A stretch of DNA of 64,000 bases from assembly GCA_900230115.1 (NCBI GenBank), contig LT907983.1, positions 992,001 to 1,056,000 on the forward strand. The letters are read 5' to 3'. Both the position numbers and the translations under genes were made by a program. The notes under the pieces were generated by a model. That model had not been told where the DNA came from, did no database searches, and worked only from the letters and a program-made list of their open reading frames with translations. This DNA is from Spirosomataceae bacterium TFI 002 (GTDB taxonomy: Bacteria; Bacteroidota; Bacteroidia; Cytophagales; Spirosomataceae). Shown piece after piece: positions 34,756 to 43,977 of this stretch (positions within the stretch are counted from its first letter, which is position 1; every line of letters starts with the position of its first letter).

Positions 34756-36381
34756 CTAGCGATTCATCGTCATTAAGAACTCCTCGTTATTACGAGTACC
34801 TTTCATTTTGTCCAAGAGAAACTCCATTGCTTCCATTGGATTCATGTCAGAAATGTATTTGCGTAGCAACCAAACTTTATTCATTTCGTCTTTATGCATT
34901 AACAAGTCTTCTCTTCTTGTACCCGATGTTAATATATCTATAGATGGATATACTCGCTTATTGGACAACCTGCGGTCAAGTTGCAATTCCATGTTACCCG
35001 TACCTTTGAACTCCTCAAAAATAACTTCGTCCATTTTAGAACCTGTATCTATCAAGGCAGTTGCCACAATAGTAAGTGATCCTCCATTTTCAATATTTCG
35101 AGCTGCTCCAAAGAATCTTTTTGGTCTGTGAAGTGCATTTGCATCTACCCCACCAGAAAGTATTTTACCAGATGAAGGAATAACAGTGTTATAAGCTCTA
35201 GCAAGTCTCGTTAGAGAATCTAGCAAAATGACTACGTCATGTCCACTTTCTACTAGTCTTTTTGCTTTTTCGAGCACCATTCCAGTCACTTTTACGTGAC
35301 GGTCGGCAGTTTCATCAAATGTTGACGAAATAACTTCTGCTCTTACACTACGAGCCATGTCAGTTACCTCCTCAGGTCTTTCATCAATGAGCAATATGAT
35401 CAAGTAAACCTCTGGGTGGTTTCGTGTGATCGCATTTGCAATTTCTTTTAACAATACTGTTTTACCAGTTTTAGGCTGTGCTACGATCATACCACGTTGC
35501 CCTTTACCTATCGGTGCAAAAAGGTCTAAAACCCTTGTTGACATGATATCTGGCTTAGTAGACAAGGAAATTTTTTCATCTGGGAATAAAGGAGTCAGGT
35601 ATTCAAATGGAACCCTATCTCTAATCTCCTCCGAAGTCTTCCCGTTAACCGAAATAACTTTTAATAGAGCAAAGTACTTTTCACCGTCTTTAGGAGGGCG
35701 TACAGTACCTTTAATGGTATCTCCCGTTTTTAAACCAAATAGCTTAATCTGTGATGGCGATACATAGATATCATCTGGACTTGCTAGGTAATTGTAATCT
35801 GCTGAACGCATAAAACCATAGCTACCTTCTTGCACAATTTCCAATACTCCTTCATTGTCGATCAATCCATCAAACTCTTTCACAAGGTTGTTGAATTGCT
35901 TTTTAATGTTGCGAGCATAATCCTCTTGCCTTTTTACCTCTTTAGGGTCTTTAGGCTCTTTATCATCGTCGTCATCATCTATTCCCAGATCTTCATCTGT
36001 GATATCAGGAATTTCTTCTTCTATCTCGCTTAAATCAATATCGTCTACTACTGGCTCGGGAATATCAACTTGACCTTTCTCTTTTTTGTCTACAGAGGAT
36101 TCATCTTTGTCCTGCTTTAGCTTTGGCTTATCTGAGAAAAGTGTATCTCCAGATTTGACCATTCTTTTTCTTGCCCTAGGTCTTTTACTATCCTTCGATT
36201 CGTCAGATGTAGTTTTCTTTGGCTCCTCTTTAGCTTTTTCTTGAGGTTTTGGATTATTTTCTAAAATCTTAGTAATTAGCTCTTTTTTGGACAAGTTTGA
36301 TACAGACTTTATACCTAATTCTGCACAAATGCTTTTTAACTCAGGAAGCACCTTAGTTTTTAAATCTTTTTCTTGGTACAT
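34756..36381 (-). CDS. rho: transcription termination factor Rho
   Basis: Hexameric RNA helicase of 541 residues. The N-terminal SAP-like helix region contains [22 protein letters not shown] highly charged Lys/Glu/Asp-rich insertion (about 50-150, with [20 protein letters not shown]) separates it from the RNA-binding cold-shock domain (about 165-240, with [19 protein letters not shown] quoted only by parts such as GYGFLR-like SYGFMR). Walker A is AQPKTGKT and Walker B is [10 protein letters not shown]. It is about 120 residues longer than E. coli Rho because of that insertion, which is usual in Bacteroidota and Actinobacteria. A 228-base leader precedes it with no recognised attenuator. Confidence 0.96.
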   Translation of the reverse strand: MYQEKDLKTKVLPELKSICAELGIKSVSNLSKKELITKILENNPKPQEKAKEEPKKTTSDESKDSKRPRARKRMVKSGDTLFSDKPKLKQDKDESSVDKKEKGQVDIPEPVVDDIDLSEIEEEIPDITDEDLGIDDDDDDKEPKDPKEVKRQEDYARNIKKQFNNLVKEFDGLIDNEGVLEIVQEGSYGFMRSADYNYLASPDDIYVSPSQIKLFGLKTGDTIKGTVRPPKDGEKYFALLKVISVNGKTSEEIRDRVPFEYLTPLFPDEKISLSTKPDIMSTRVLDLFAPIGKGQRGMIVAQPKTGKTVLLKEIANAITRNHPEVYLIILLIDERPEEVTDMARSVRAEVISSTFDETADRHVKVTGMVLEKAKRLVESGHDVVILLDSLTRLARAYNTVIPSSGKILSGGVDANALHRPKRFFGAARNIENGGSLTIVATALIDTGSKMDEVIFEEFKGTGNMELQLDRRLSNKRVYPSIDILTSGTRREDLLMHKDEMNKVWLLRKYISDMNPMEAMEFLLDKMKGTRNNEEFLMTMNR

Positions 36382-36609
36382 ATAAAAGGTTGATTTACTC
36401 GAAAGTATTTACCCGTAAGGTCATGTTAACCTTCAGGCCTTTATAAAATTTGAATTTTTTTTTGACAAAATTTGAAATAAGAATCTTCTCGATTAAGAAG
36501 TTTTGGTCGATAAATTCTAGGTTGATTGAAACCAGGGAAGTGTGTTTCGATTTCGATGCAATGTTAAAAGGAAATTTCTAAAATGTCAAAATAAACTGCA
36601 TTGAATTAA

Positions 36610-37380
36610 TCAATTTACTAAAAAACCTTCGAAAACCATCATTGCAGGTCCAATGAGTTTGATATTTTGATAGCCTTTTCCAATTTTATCGAAACTAATA
36701 CTCAAATTCCCACCTAGCGTTGTGACTTTTATAGGTGAATTCATTTCTTTTACACTATTAATGATAAGTGCACAAGCCGTAACACCTGTTCCACAACTAT
36801 ACGTTTCATCCTCTACTCCTCTTTCAAAGGTTCTAACTGAAATTTCTTGCTTACCCTTCTGCTCTAAGAAATTCACATTTGTCCCGCCTTTTTGCTGCCA
36901 AAAGTCAGAATTCCTGATTGCAGCTCCTTCTCCAAAAACATCAAAGTCAGAAACGTTTTCTACAAATTGAACGACGTGAGGAGAGCCTGTATTACAAAAA
37001 TAATCTCCATTCTGAGACTCTAGCTCTTTTACATCTACCATTCCAAGAGATACTGTTCCATCTGACAATACTTCTGCTTCGTGTAATCCATCCACAGCAA
37101 TAAACCTTGTTTCTTTGGTAAAAAGCCCCAAATCATGTGCAAACTTCACAGTGCACCTACCTCCATTTCCGCACATACTGCCTTCGGCACCATCTGCGTT
37201 GTGATAGATCATTCGAAAGTCATACCCATCCTCAAGGGTTAGGAATATAAGTCCGTCAGCACCAACCCCAAAACGCCTATGACACAATTTTGCGATATCT
37301 TTTTGACTCAAAGAAATTGAATTATCGCGATTATCAATCATCACGAAATCATTGCCAGTACCTTGGTATTTATAGAATTT
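36610..37380 (-). CDS. dapF: diaminopimelate epimerase
   Basis: Cytoplasmic enzyme of 256 residues from Met11 of the longer frame (MKFYKYQGTGNDFVMID at 37380), which is the standard start of the family. It converts LL- to meso-diaminopimelate for lysine and peptidoglycan. The two catalytic cysteines are C71 (SMCGNGGRC) and C197 (YSCGTGVTAC). Both substrate loops are intact. It lies upstream of rho on the same strand but 228 bases away, and no other lysine-pathway gene is adjacent. Confidence 0.96.
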   Translation of the reverse strand, partial: KFYKYQGTGNDFVMIDNRDNSISLSQKDIAKLCHRRFGVGADGLIFLTLEDGYDFRMIYHNADGAEGSMCGNGGRCTVKFAHDLGLFTKETRFIAVDGLHEAEVLSDGTVSLGMVDVKELESQNGDYFCNTGSPHVVQFVENVSDFDVFGEGAAIRNSDFWQQKGGTNVNFLEQKGKQEISVRTFERGVEDETYSCGTGVTACALIINSVKEMNSPIKVTTLGGNLSISFDKIGKGYQNIKLIGPAMMVFEGFLVN

Positions 37381-37427
37381 CATATCCCTCACAAACAGAA
37401 TTGCCAACAAATTAATTCATAAAAAAA

Positions 37428-37446
37428 GCCACCTTATAAAGGTGGC
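37428..37446 (-). terminator. intrinsic terminator of rplS
   Basis: An 8-bp stem (gccacctt with aaggtggc, loop of 3). The A-run at 37421-37427 supplies the T-tail on the minus strand, about 50 bases after the rplS stop. Confidence 0.85.
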
Positions 37447-37496
37447 ATTTTCCAACACAAATTATGAAAAAGCTATTACTTATATTCTTTAATATT

Positions 37497-37850
37497 TTAT
37501 TTCAATTCTTTGATCTTAGCTGCTTTACCATGCTTACCTCTTAGGTAGAACAATTTAGCTCTTCTCACTTTTCCTTTACGGATAAGCTCAAGCTTCTCTA
37601 TACTAGGAGACAATATAGGAAAAATTCTTTCAACACCAATACCATTAGAAATTTTTCTAACAGTGAATGTTTCACCATTTCCGCCTTTATTTCTTCTTTG
37701 AATTACCGCTCCTTGAAATACCTGAATACGCTCTTTGTTTCCTTCTTTGATACGTACGTGTACGTTTACAGTGTCACCTGCCTTGAAATCTGGCATTTGA
37801 GTTTTTTCTGCATTTAACTCCTGCTCGATTGATTTGATAATGTCGCTCAT
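37497..37850 (-). CDS. rplS: 50S ribosomal protein L19
   Basis: Ribosomal protein of 117 residues at the 30S-50S interface, standard length. Typical blocks are [49 protein letters not shown] and the C-terminal [20 protein letters not shown]. It is monocistronic here with its own terminator; the trmD and rimM genes often found beside it are absent. Confidence 0.98.
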   Translation of the reverse strand: MSDIIKSIEQELNAEKTQMPDFKAGDTVNVHVRIKEGNKERIQVFQGAVIQRRNKGGNGETFTVRKISNGIGVERIFPILSPSIEKLELIRKGKVRRAKLFYLRGKHGKAAKIKELK

Positions 37851-37971
37851 TTTACTTTGAATTATTGTTTAAGAAATGCTAAGAAAGAGGCTACATATCA
37901 GGAAATGTGCAGCGTTCCTAAATTTCGGAGTGCAAAGGTAAAAATTCTTTGTCTTTTAACAATGATTTTAC

Positions 37972-39021
37972 TTACAATTTAACTCTGCCCCAGCCAATTG
38001 TGGAAATCATCCAATTTGGGAGATTTTTTGCCACTCCTCTTTTTTTAAGGTTGATGTACCACCCAAGCTTTTTCATAATAGGAACCCTATGTGTCTCTAC
38101 AAACTCTACCAAAGTCCCATCTGGGTCTTGAATGTAACTAAATCGCCCTCCTGCTTCGCCCATATCAAATGTTTCACCACTGTCTACAGTAAAGCTAAAG
38201 CCCGCATTTTTGCACCTTTCTTTAAGTATATTCATATCTAATGTATCGAAACATAAATGAATATAACCTAAATCCCCCCAGCTTCTTCCTTCAAATATCG
38301 TATGCACACTTGTGCTTAAACACTGAACCAGCTCTATTTCTATATTTCCTAATAGCTTAGAAAATGCTCCTATTCCTTTATTTGTTTTTCTCAAAAGCAC
38401 CCTTCTGAACCTTTCATTACCCCTTGGCATGTCTTTGTAATCATCAAAAACACCTTCTTCGTCATATACGAGCTCATCAATGCCTAATACATCTTTATAT
38501 AGCTTAAGTGATTTTTCCATTTGAGACACACCTATTGTGACTCCCAATACTCCACCAGTTAGTGTTTTAGTGGCTTTAAACCATGATGTGTCTGGCAAAA
38601 CTTCAATAGGATTTTCGTAATTGTCCTCAAGAATCATTTTCCTTCGGCCATCTGGACTGAAACTAGTTGAAAAACCCATTTGATCAGCTAGCTTCTCCAC
38701 ATTGGTAGTCTTTAGCTTTAAACTAAATATTCCCAAATCGCCAATTTGAGGTTTAAATTTAGGTGCCAGCGGCTCTGGACTATTGGATTGCCATATTTCA
38801 GCACCTCCACCACCTGCCATATTCATAGCGAGAATAGCTCTTCGCTCTCTAACTACGCCGTTGGTATGCGGTGTCATCAATTTAGCTTGTGCTACGTCAT
38901 CAAACACAGGCACATCCAATTTGAAGTTTTTATTATACCATACAAATGAGTTCCAGGCATCTTTCACACCGATCCCTACCTGCTGAATGCCTGCGATGAG
39001 AGTTGTTTCTTTTTCTTTCAA
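37972..39021 (-). CDS. two-domain VOC (glyoxalase-fold) protein
   Basis: 349 residues, cytoplasmic. Two vicinal-oxygen-chelate domains are visible: residues about 8-130 begin IAGIQQVGIGVKDAWNSFVWYNKN, and about 150-310 begin GVLGVTIGVSQMEKSLKLYKDVLGIDEL, ending with RFSYIQDPDGTLVEFVETH, where the final Glu is a metal-ligand position. The layout resembles 4-hydroxyphenylpyruvate dioxygenase-type or glyoxalase-type enzymes, but no specific substrate can be named. The start is a TTG at 39021: no ATG exists between the upstream in-frame stop and the first domain, and a TAgtTTTG promoter element lies 20 bases upstream. Confidence 0.82.
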   Translation of the reverse strand: MKEKETTLIAGIQQVGIGVKDAWNSFVWYNKNFKLDVPVFDDVAQAKLMTPHTNGVVRERRAILAMNMAGGGGAEIWQSNSPEPLAPKFKPQIGDLGIFSLKLKTTNVEKLADQMGFSTSFSPDGRRKMILEDNYENPIEVLPDTSWFKATKTLTGGVLGVTIGVSQMEKSLKLYKDVLGIDELVYDEEGVFDDYKDMPRGNERFRRVLLRKTNKGIGAFSKLLGNIEIELVQCLSTSVHTIFEGRSWGDLGYIHLCFDTLDMNILKERCKNAGFSFTVDSGETFDMGEAGGRFSYIQDPDGTLVEFVETHRVPIMKKLGWYINLKKRGVAKNLPNWMISTIGWGRVKL

Positions 39022-39040
39022 ATTTTCTAAATTAAGCCCA

Positions 39041-39048
39041 CAAAACTA
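39041..39048 (-). promoter_or_regulatory. -7 promoter element of the VOC gene
   Basis: The complement reads TAGTTTTG, an exact TAnnTTTG match 20 bases upstream of the TTG start of the VOC gene. It is divergent from the nnrDE promoter 44 bases away. Confidence 0.5.
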
Positions 39049-39091
39049 TGAAAAATTAAGAACGAATCTTAAAACCCAAAGTAATGGTACC

Positions 39092-39099
39092 TATTTTTG
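39092..39099 (+). promoter_or_regulatory. -7 promoter element abutting the nnrDE start codon
   Basis: TATTTTTG matches TAnnTTTG exactly and ends four bases before the ATG at 39104. If used, transcription would begin at about the start codon, giving a leaderless mRNA. Confidence 0.45.
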
Positions 39100-39103
39100 A
39101 CAA

Positions 39104-40564
39104 ATGAATATATATTCTGCCCAGCAACAACACGAAATTGATCAAAACTGCATCTCAATTGAACCTATTTCGTCAATCGACCTTATGGAGCGAGCAAGCC
39201 ATGCATTTTGTAAGGTTTTCAAAGAAAGTTTCACAGCTGAAAACAAATTAGATGTTTTCTGTGGGGGTGGGAATAACGCTGGTGATGCACTAGCTATAGC
39301 AAGGATATTATTTCAACAAGGTTACGACATACAGGTATATTTGATTCAAAGCGAATTCAAAACCGATGAATTTGAAACGAATCTAGAAAGGCTAAGAGCG
39401 ATATTACCGAGCTCAAAAATTTGCAATTGGAGCCAAATTGAGCACCCAAAAACGAATGATATTGCAATAGACGGTATTTTTGGAACAGGTCTTAACCGAC
39501 CATTAAGTTTAAAATACGGTGAAATATGTCAATTCATTAATTCCAACTATACCGACATTGTTGCAATTGATATTCCATCGGGTATGTATGCAGACAAACT
39601 CAATGATCCATCAGATGCTTTTGTAAAACCTAGCCTTTGTATTAGTTTTCATGCCCCAAAACTTTGCTTTTTCTTGGATGAAAGTGGTCAATGGATCAAA
39701 GAATGGAAAGTTGTAGATATTGGAATTTTGAAAGAAGCAGAAAAAGACTTAGCCACCTCCTATCATTTAAGCTCTTTTTCAGAATGCGAAAGTTTAATAA
39801 CTCCAAGAGCTCAGTTTACACATAAAGGGACATTTGGTTATGGCATGTTATGGGCGGGCTCAATAGGAATGTTTGGTGCGGCTATCCTAAGCTCTAGAGC
39901 TGCCATGAGATCGGGCATAGGGAAATTAACAGTTTTCTCTCCCGAAGCTGGACATGATATTGTACAAATAGGTACTCCTGAGGCCATGTTTCTATCAAGT
40001 AAAAATCTACATGAATATAGACCATTTTCTGCAATTGGTATTGGTCCGGGATTGGGAAGTGTCGCAAACTTCAAAGGATTGGTGTTATCACTTTTAGAGC
40101 ATTACAGCGAACTCCCTTGGATTATTGATGCAGATGCAATTAACATGTTTTCTCAAAATAGAGAGCTCTTAACAAAGCTTCCCCAAAGTTGTATTTTCAC
40201 TCCCCATCCTAAAGAATTAGAAAGGCTAACAGGATTAAAAGCCAATAACAGACTTCAACAAATAGAAAATGCTAGAGACTTTTGTAAAAAACATAACTGT
40301 ATCTTGCTATTGAAAGGAGCATATTCTGCCATTTGCAATAACGAAGGTGAAGTCTTTTTTAATCCAAATGGAAATCCAGGAATGGCTACTGCTGGCAGTG
40401 GAGATGTGCTCACCGGAATTGTCTTAGCCTTTCTAAGTCAGGGATATAACACCCAAAATGCAGCAATACTGGGTGCATATCTTCATGGAAAAGCGGGAGA
40501 CAAAGCTGCTAAATCAAGAAATGAAAGGGCATTAATTGCCTCAGATATCATCGAAAATCTATAA
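39104..40564 (+). CDS. nnr: bifunctional NAD(P)H-hydrate epimerase/dehydratase
   Basis: Metabolite-repair enzyme of 486 residues that restores damaged NAD(P)H hydrates. The N-terminal YjeF epimerase domain (1 to about 215) has VFCGGGNNAGDALAIARIL, GIFGTGLNRPL and the catalytic Asp of VAIDIPSG. The C-terminal ADP-dependent dehydratase domain (about 225-486) has a ribokinase-like fold with GIGPGLGS, DADAIN, FTPHPKE and the NPGMATAGSGDVLTG loop with its catalytic Asp. It is the first gene of a run: the aldolase-like gene starts two bases after its stop. Confidence 0.96.
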   Translation: MNIYSAQQQHEIDQNCISIEPISSIDLMERASHAFCKVFKESFTAENKLDVFCGGGNNAGDALAIARILFQQGYDIQVYLIQSEFKTDEFETNLERLRAILPSSKICNWSQIEHPKTNDIAIDGIFGTGLNRPLSLKYGEICQFINSNYTDIVAIDIPSGMYADKLNDPSDAFVKPSLCISFHAPKLCFFLDESGQWIKEWKVVDIGILKEAEKDLATSYHLSSFSECESLITPRAQFTHKGTFGYGMLWAGSIGMFGAAILSSRAAMRSGIGKLTVFSPEAGHDIVQIGTPEAMFLSSKNLHEYRPFSAIGIGPGLGSVANFKGLVLSLLEHYSELPWIIDADAINMFSQNRELLTKLPQSCIFTPHPKELERLTGLKANNRLQQIENARDFCKKHNCILLLKGAYSAICNNEGEVFFNPNGNPGMATAGSGDVLTGIVLAFLSQGYNTQNAAILGAYLHGKAGDKAAKSRNERALIASDIIENL

Positions 40565-40566
40565 AA

Positions 40567-41643
40567 ATGAACTGGTACGAAATTAAAAATATTGAAACTG
40601 TTGACTCTCCATCGCTCCTTATATTTAAGGATAGGCTTATCCAAAATATTGATCAAATGATTGCGATGGTTGATGGAGATACGAATCGACTAATGCCACA
40701 TGTAAAAACAAATAAGTGTATCGAAGTAGTTGGCTTAATGGTGGCAAAAGGAATTAAAAAATTTAAAGCATCTACCATAGCCGAAGCTGAAATGGCTGCA
40801 ATGGCCGGAGCAAATAAGGTTCTTATTGCCCATCAACTAGTTGGTCCAAAAATCGATCGTTTCAATCAATTGTGTAAAACTTTTCCAAAAGTAGACTTCT
40901 CATTCCTACTTGATAACGCCAGCCACTTAAGCAATCTAAACACTAAGTTTATAGCTGCTAAAGTTCAAGTAAATGTTTATATTGATATTAACAACGGCAT
41001 GAATCGTTCAGGTATTAAAACTGAAAACCTAAATGACCTAATTAATAAAATAAATGCCTGTGAAACGGTGAATCTCCTTGGATTACACGTTTATGACGGA
41101 CATCATCGCCAAGTTAATTTTGAAGAAAGGCTAGAAAAGATTGAGAGTGATTTCTCAAACATAGATACAACAAATTACGAAGTAATATCAGGCGGAAGTC
41201 CTGCTTTCAATATTCATAGCAAGAACAAAAATAGAATTTGCAGCCCTGGCACAAGCGTATTTTGGGACTGGGGCTATGGTGAGAAATTTAAAGAACAAGG
41301 GTTTAAAGAAGCTGCGATTTTAGTAACTAGGGTTATTTCAAAACCAAGTGAAGGTCTCATAACTATAGACCTAGGACATAAGGCTGTGGCTGCAGAAAAC
41401 CCGATTGATAGAAGAATAAAATTCCTCAATCTTAACAACTACGTTTTACTTTCGCAAAGTGAAGAGCACGGCGTACTTTCGGTTGAAAATTGGAACGAAA
41501 TCGCAATAGGTGATGTATTTTATGGAGTTCCCTATCACGTATGCCCAAGTGTAAACTTATACGAAGAAATGGGGATAGTAGTAGACAACGAAGTACAAGA
41601 GTACTGGCAAGTAATAGCACGTAAAAGAAAAATAACTATTTGA
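40567..41643 (+). CDS. D-threonine-aldolase / D-serine-dehydratase-like PLP enzyme
   Basis: Fold-type III PLP enzyme of 358 residues. The PLP-binding Lys is K47 in MPHVKTNK, the alanine-racemase-like barrel fills residues 15-235 (VNVYIDINNGMNRSG, LHVYDGHHRQ, EVISGGSPAF), and the C-terminal beta domain includes a metal-binding HxC in PYHVCPSVNLYE. By family knowledge such enzymes cleave D-threonine or D-3-hydroxyaspartate or dehydrate D-serine; choosing among these needs experiment. It is translationally close to nnrDE (two bases) and to the GroES-like gene (one base). Confidence 0.87.
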   Translation: MNWYEIKNIETVDSPSLLIFKDRLIQNIDQMIAMVDGDTNRLMPHVKTNKCIEVVGLMVAKGIKKFKASTIAEAEMAAMAGANKVLIAHQLVGPKIDRFNQLCKTFPKVDFSFLLDNASHLSNLNTKFIAAKVQVNVYIDINNGMNRSGIKTENLNDLINKINACETVNLLGLHVYDGHHRQVNFEERLEKIESDFSNIDTTNYEVISGGSPAFNIHSKNKNRICSPGTSVFWDWGYGEKFKEQGFKEAAILVTRVISKPSEGLITIDLGHKAVAAENPIDRRIKFLNLNNYVLLSQSEEHGVLSVENWNEIAIGDVFYGVPYHVCPSVNLYEEMGIVVDNEVQEYWQVIARKRKITI

Positions 41644-41644
41644 T

Positions 41645-42022
41645 ATGCTCGAAGTTACCTCTGACAATAAATTAAAAAAGATTTTGGTTGTAGGAGATCG
41701 TGTTTTGATCAAACCCAAAAATCCAAACGATAAAACTAAATCTGGACTCTTTTTACCTCCTACTGTTACAGCTAAAGAAGAAGTGAAAAGTGGCTTTGTA
41801 GTTAAAGTAGGCCCTGGATACCCAATTCCTAACAGTGGTGAAGACGAGCCTTGGAAACAAACCGAAGAGAAGGTAAAATATATGCCCCTGCAAGCAGAAG
41901 AGGGCGATTTGGCGATTTACCTTCAAAGGCACGCCATAGAAATACAACTCGATGGTGAAAAGTTCGTAATTGTGCCTCAGGGATCTATTCTTATGCTCGA
42001 GAGGTCAGAGGATCTGTATTGA
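41645..42022 (+). CDS. GroES-like co-chaperonin domain protein without GroEL
   Basis: 125 residues forming a cpn10 beta-barrel: KILVVGDRVLIKPKNP at the start, the SGLFLPPTVTAKEEVKSGFVVKVGPG region corresponding to the mobile loop and first half of the barrel (quoted in parts: SGLFLPP, GFVVKVGPG), and YLQRHAIEIQLDGEKFVIVPQ at the end. It is about 30 residues longer than GroES because of an insertion with IPNSGEDEPWKQTEEKVKYM. No groEL is adjacent; instead it closes the nnrDE / D-threonine-aldolase-like run. Such second GroES-like proteins are seen in other Bacteroidota. Its partner is unknown. Confidence 0.82.
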   Translation: MLEVTSDNKLKKILVVGDRVLIKPKNPNDKTKSGLFLPPTVTAKEEVKSGFVVKVGPGYPIPNSGEDEPWKQTEEKVKYMPLQAEEGDLAIYLQRHAIEIQLDGEKFVIVPQGSILMLERSEDLY

Positions 42023-42023
42023 T

Positions 42024-42461
42024 CTATTTCATTTGAGCTAAAGCAAAATCTGCTTCTGCAATGAGACCTTCCTCAGTAAACATGCCTTCAAGGCGGTGAA
42101 CAACTTTTCCATCTTTATCTAGAAATAAATATGTTGGAAACGAATTGACCTTGTAATTTAAACTCACATTAACACCATCAAAGCTCTCTACATCTACTTT
42201 GTAATTCACGAAGTTTTTGGAAAATTTATTAATAACCGAGGGTAACTTGAATACATTCTCATCCATGTATTTGCACGGGCCACACCATACAGCATATAAG
42301 TCCACAAAAACTAGTTTATTACTTTCTGCAGCTTGTTGAAGCACATTTTCAATGGGAGTATCCACTACACTTTGAAAATCGATTGAAGAGGATGGTGGCT
42401 TTTGGCAACTATCCATTACAAGAAGCACTAGGATGGCAATTAACTTTCGGAAAACTTTCAT
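42024..42461 (-). CDS. thioredoxin-domain lipoprotein
   Basis: 145 residues. A lipoprotein signal ends at VMDSC (Cys19), so the protein should be membrane-anchored in the periplasm. The thioredoxin domain has VDLYAVWCGPCKYMDE with the redox CGPC, the cis-Pro in SFPTYLFLDKDGKV, and a C-terminal helix. It probably works as a disulfide reductase or oxidase. The next gene upstream on the same strand is a larger thioredoxin protein (51 bases), and a CcmF-type protein is divergent from both, which suggests a link with cytochrome c maturation. It converges on the GroES-like gene with one base between the stops. Confidence 0.9.
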   Translation of the reverse strand: MKVFRKLIAILVLLVMDSCQKPPSSSIDFQSVVDTPIENVLQQAAESNKLVFVDLYAVWCGPCKYMDENVFKLPSVINKFSKNFVNYKVDVESFDGVNVSLNYKVNSFPTYLFLDKDGKVVHRLEGMFTEEGLIAEADFALAQMK

Positions 42462-42512
42462 TTAATATGTTTTAATGAGAGATTTCAAAAACCATCCCAT
42501 TTTTCAGGTAAT

Positions 42513-43805
42513 TCAATTCTTTTTAAACGAGTTCTGAATACTTTTGGTATCTACACCTTCTTTTTTAGCAAGTTTTATTGACCTTTTAATTGCTTTTTTA
42601 GCATCACCACCTCTTCCTAATTTTTTCAAAATCAAGGCATAAGTCTGCCAATTCGTTGGTGTTTCAAGCAGCTTAATGGCGTAAGCAGACCATTTAAGGG
42701 CATCTTTTAATTCAGCGGGGCTATTTGTCATTTGATAAAAACCATATGCAAATTCATTTAATTGAAAAGATGCTGCTCTTCTAGAACTCCCCTCTATGGA
42801 CGCTATAGCAGCCTGTAATCTCGGTGAAGTTTCTGTAACTCCATTTCTAAACGCATCTGCCTTAACTTGCTCTATTTTCTGCTGGTCAAGCTCATCAAAA
42901 CTCTCGGGCTCTTTTTGCATAATTAAACCTGCCTCACCATGAGCAATAATCGCAAAGTGTTTGAAATTCTTAGTTAGCCTCGCGAAGTCATACCTAAACT
43001 GACGTTCTTCATCCAACGCACCTTCTTTAGAATACGCACTAGCATGAACAGCTTTAATTAGTTCTTCAAAAAGTGTTTCGTCTTGCTCATTAACAGCTTT
43101 TTTAAAACTTAGAATTTTTGCTTTAGAAATTCCATCCAAAATAGATTTCTGTTGACTTTCGGTCATTTTCAAGAAACTATCCAACGACCCCAATAAAACA
43201 TCAAAACCTTTGGACCTTATACTTGTCACATTATTAGCAATGAGTTGTAATACTTTTTCAGTTTTCAAGTTTGCCTGAGATGCGTATTTCAGATACTCTT
43301 CTAGCAAAATATCCTGTGCACCGTTAAGTTGATACTTCCTTTCTATCAACTCAAATAAGAAAGCAGGTTCTCTATTTCCGTTCTCATAATCAGTTTCAAG
43401 TTCATTTAAAGGCACATATGTTTTCGCAACTTTACTTGCAGCATCCGCTTCGCGTAGCAATCTAACAGGAGAATGATACCCAATAATTTTGTACACTATG
43501 TCGCCTTCAGCATTAAGGAATAGATAGGTGGGATATTCCGATACTCCAAATTTCTCGGCAAGCAATTCCCCCTCCCCTTCCTCAGCATCGAAACGTGCGT
43601 TTATATACCTACTATTAAATACGTCCCCAACCTCGTCTTTTGAGAAAACAGACTTGTCCATTACCTTGCATGGCCCACACCAAGTAGCATAGAGGTCCAA
43701 AAATATAAGTTTGTTTTCCGATTTAGCAGTTTTTCTTACTTCGGACCAGTTTGTTTCCAAAAAAACCACACCGTCCGTACCCTTTGCTATAAAGCAAATG
43801 GACAT
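42513..43805 (-). CDS. thioredoxin-fold protein with a helical C-terminal extension; start codon doubtful
   Basis: 430 residues from the ATG at 43805. The thioredoxin domain (about 15-135) has LDLYATWCGPCKVMDK with an intact CGPC and SEYPTYLFLNAEGD with the cis-Pro. The remaining 290 residues are helical with TPR-like spacing (NWQTYALILKKLGRGGDAKKAIKRS), a layout seen in other Bacteroidota thioredoxin-family proteins. From 43805 the N-terminus is only half a signal peptide (MSICFIAKG). In the same frame, 13 codons upstream at 43844, an ATC would begin IKKNFSILKFAIFMSICFIA, a normal signal peptide except for its first codon. The protein is probably exported, with either a rare ATC start or a recently lost ATG. 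Confidence 0.82.
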   Translation of the reverse strand: MSICFIAKGTDGVVFLETNWSEVRKTAKSENKLIFLDLYATWCGPCKVMDKSVFSKDEVGDVFNSRYINARFDAEEGEGELLAEKFGVSEYPTYLFLNAEGDIVYKIIGYHSPVRLLREADAASKVAKTYVPLNELETDYENGNREPAFLFELIERKYQLNGAQDILLEEYLKYASQANLKTEKVLQLIANNVTSIRSKGFDVLLGSLDSFLKMTESQQKSILDGISKAKILSFKKAVNEQDETLFEELIKAVHASAYSKEGALDEERQFRYDFARLTKNFKHFAIIAHGEAGLIMQKEPESFDELDQQKIEQVKADAFRNGVTETSPRLQAAIASIEGSSRRAASFQLNEFAYGFYQMTNSPAELKDALKWSAYAIKLLETPTNWQTYALILKKLGRGGDAKKAIKRSIKLAKKEGVDTKSIQNSFKKN

Positions 43806-43977
43806 AAAAATGGCAAATTTCAGTATGGAAAAGTTTTTTTTGATAGTGGTAAACAGTTTGATTTCACAATTTATTCATTTAAAGCAACTATTTGAATTCT
43901 TAAAGCGGATTTTAATCTAAAAAAAGGATTTGAAGAATCCTTTCGTTGTAAATTGCAGAAATTTTAGTGAATCAAAT

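Noticed and set aside
35426-35767. 113-codon frame antisense to rho
   Set aside because: It is a mirror of strongly conserved rho coding sequence and resembles no protein family.
43923-43943. 8-bp hairpin (aaaggatt/aatccttt) ahead of the CcmF-type gene
   Set aside because: AT-rich, with no T-run and no matching gene end; too weak to call an attenuator.
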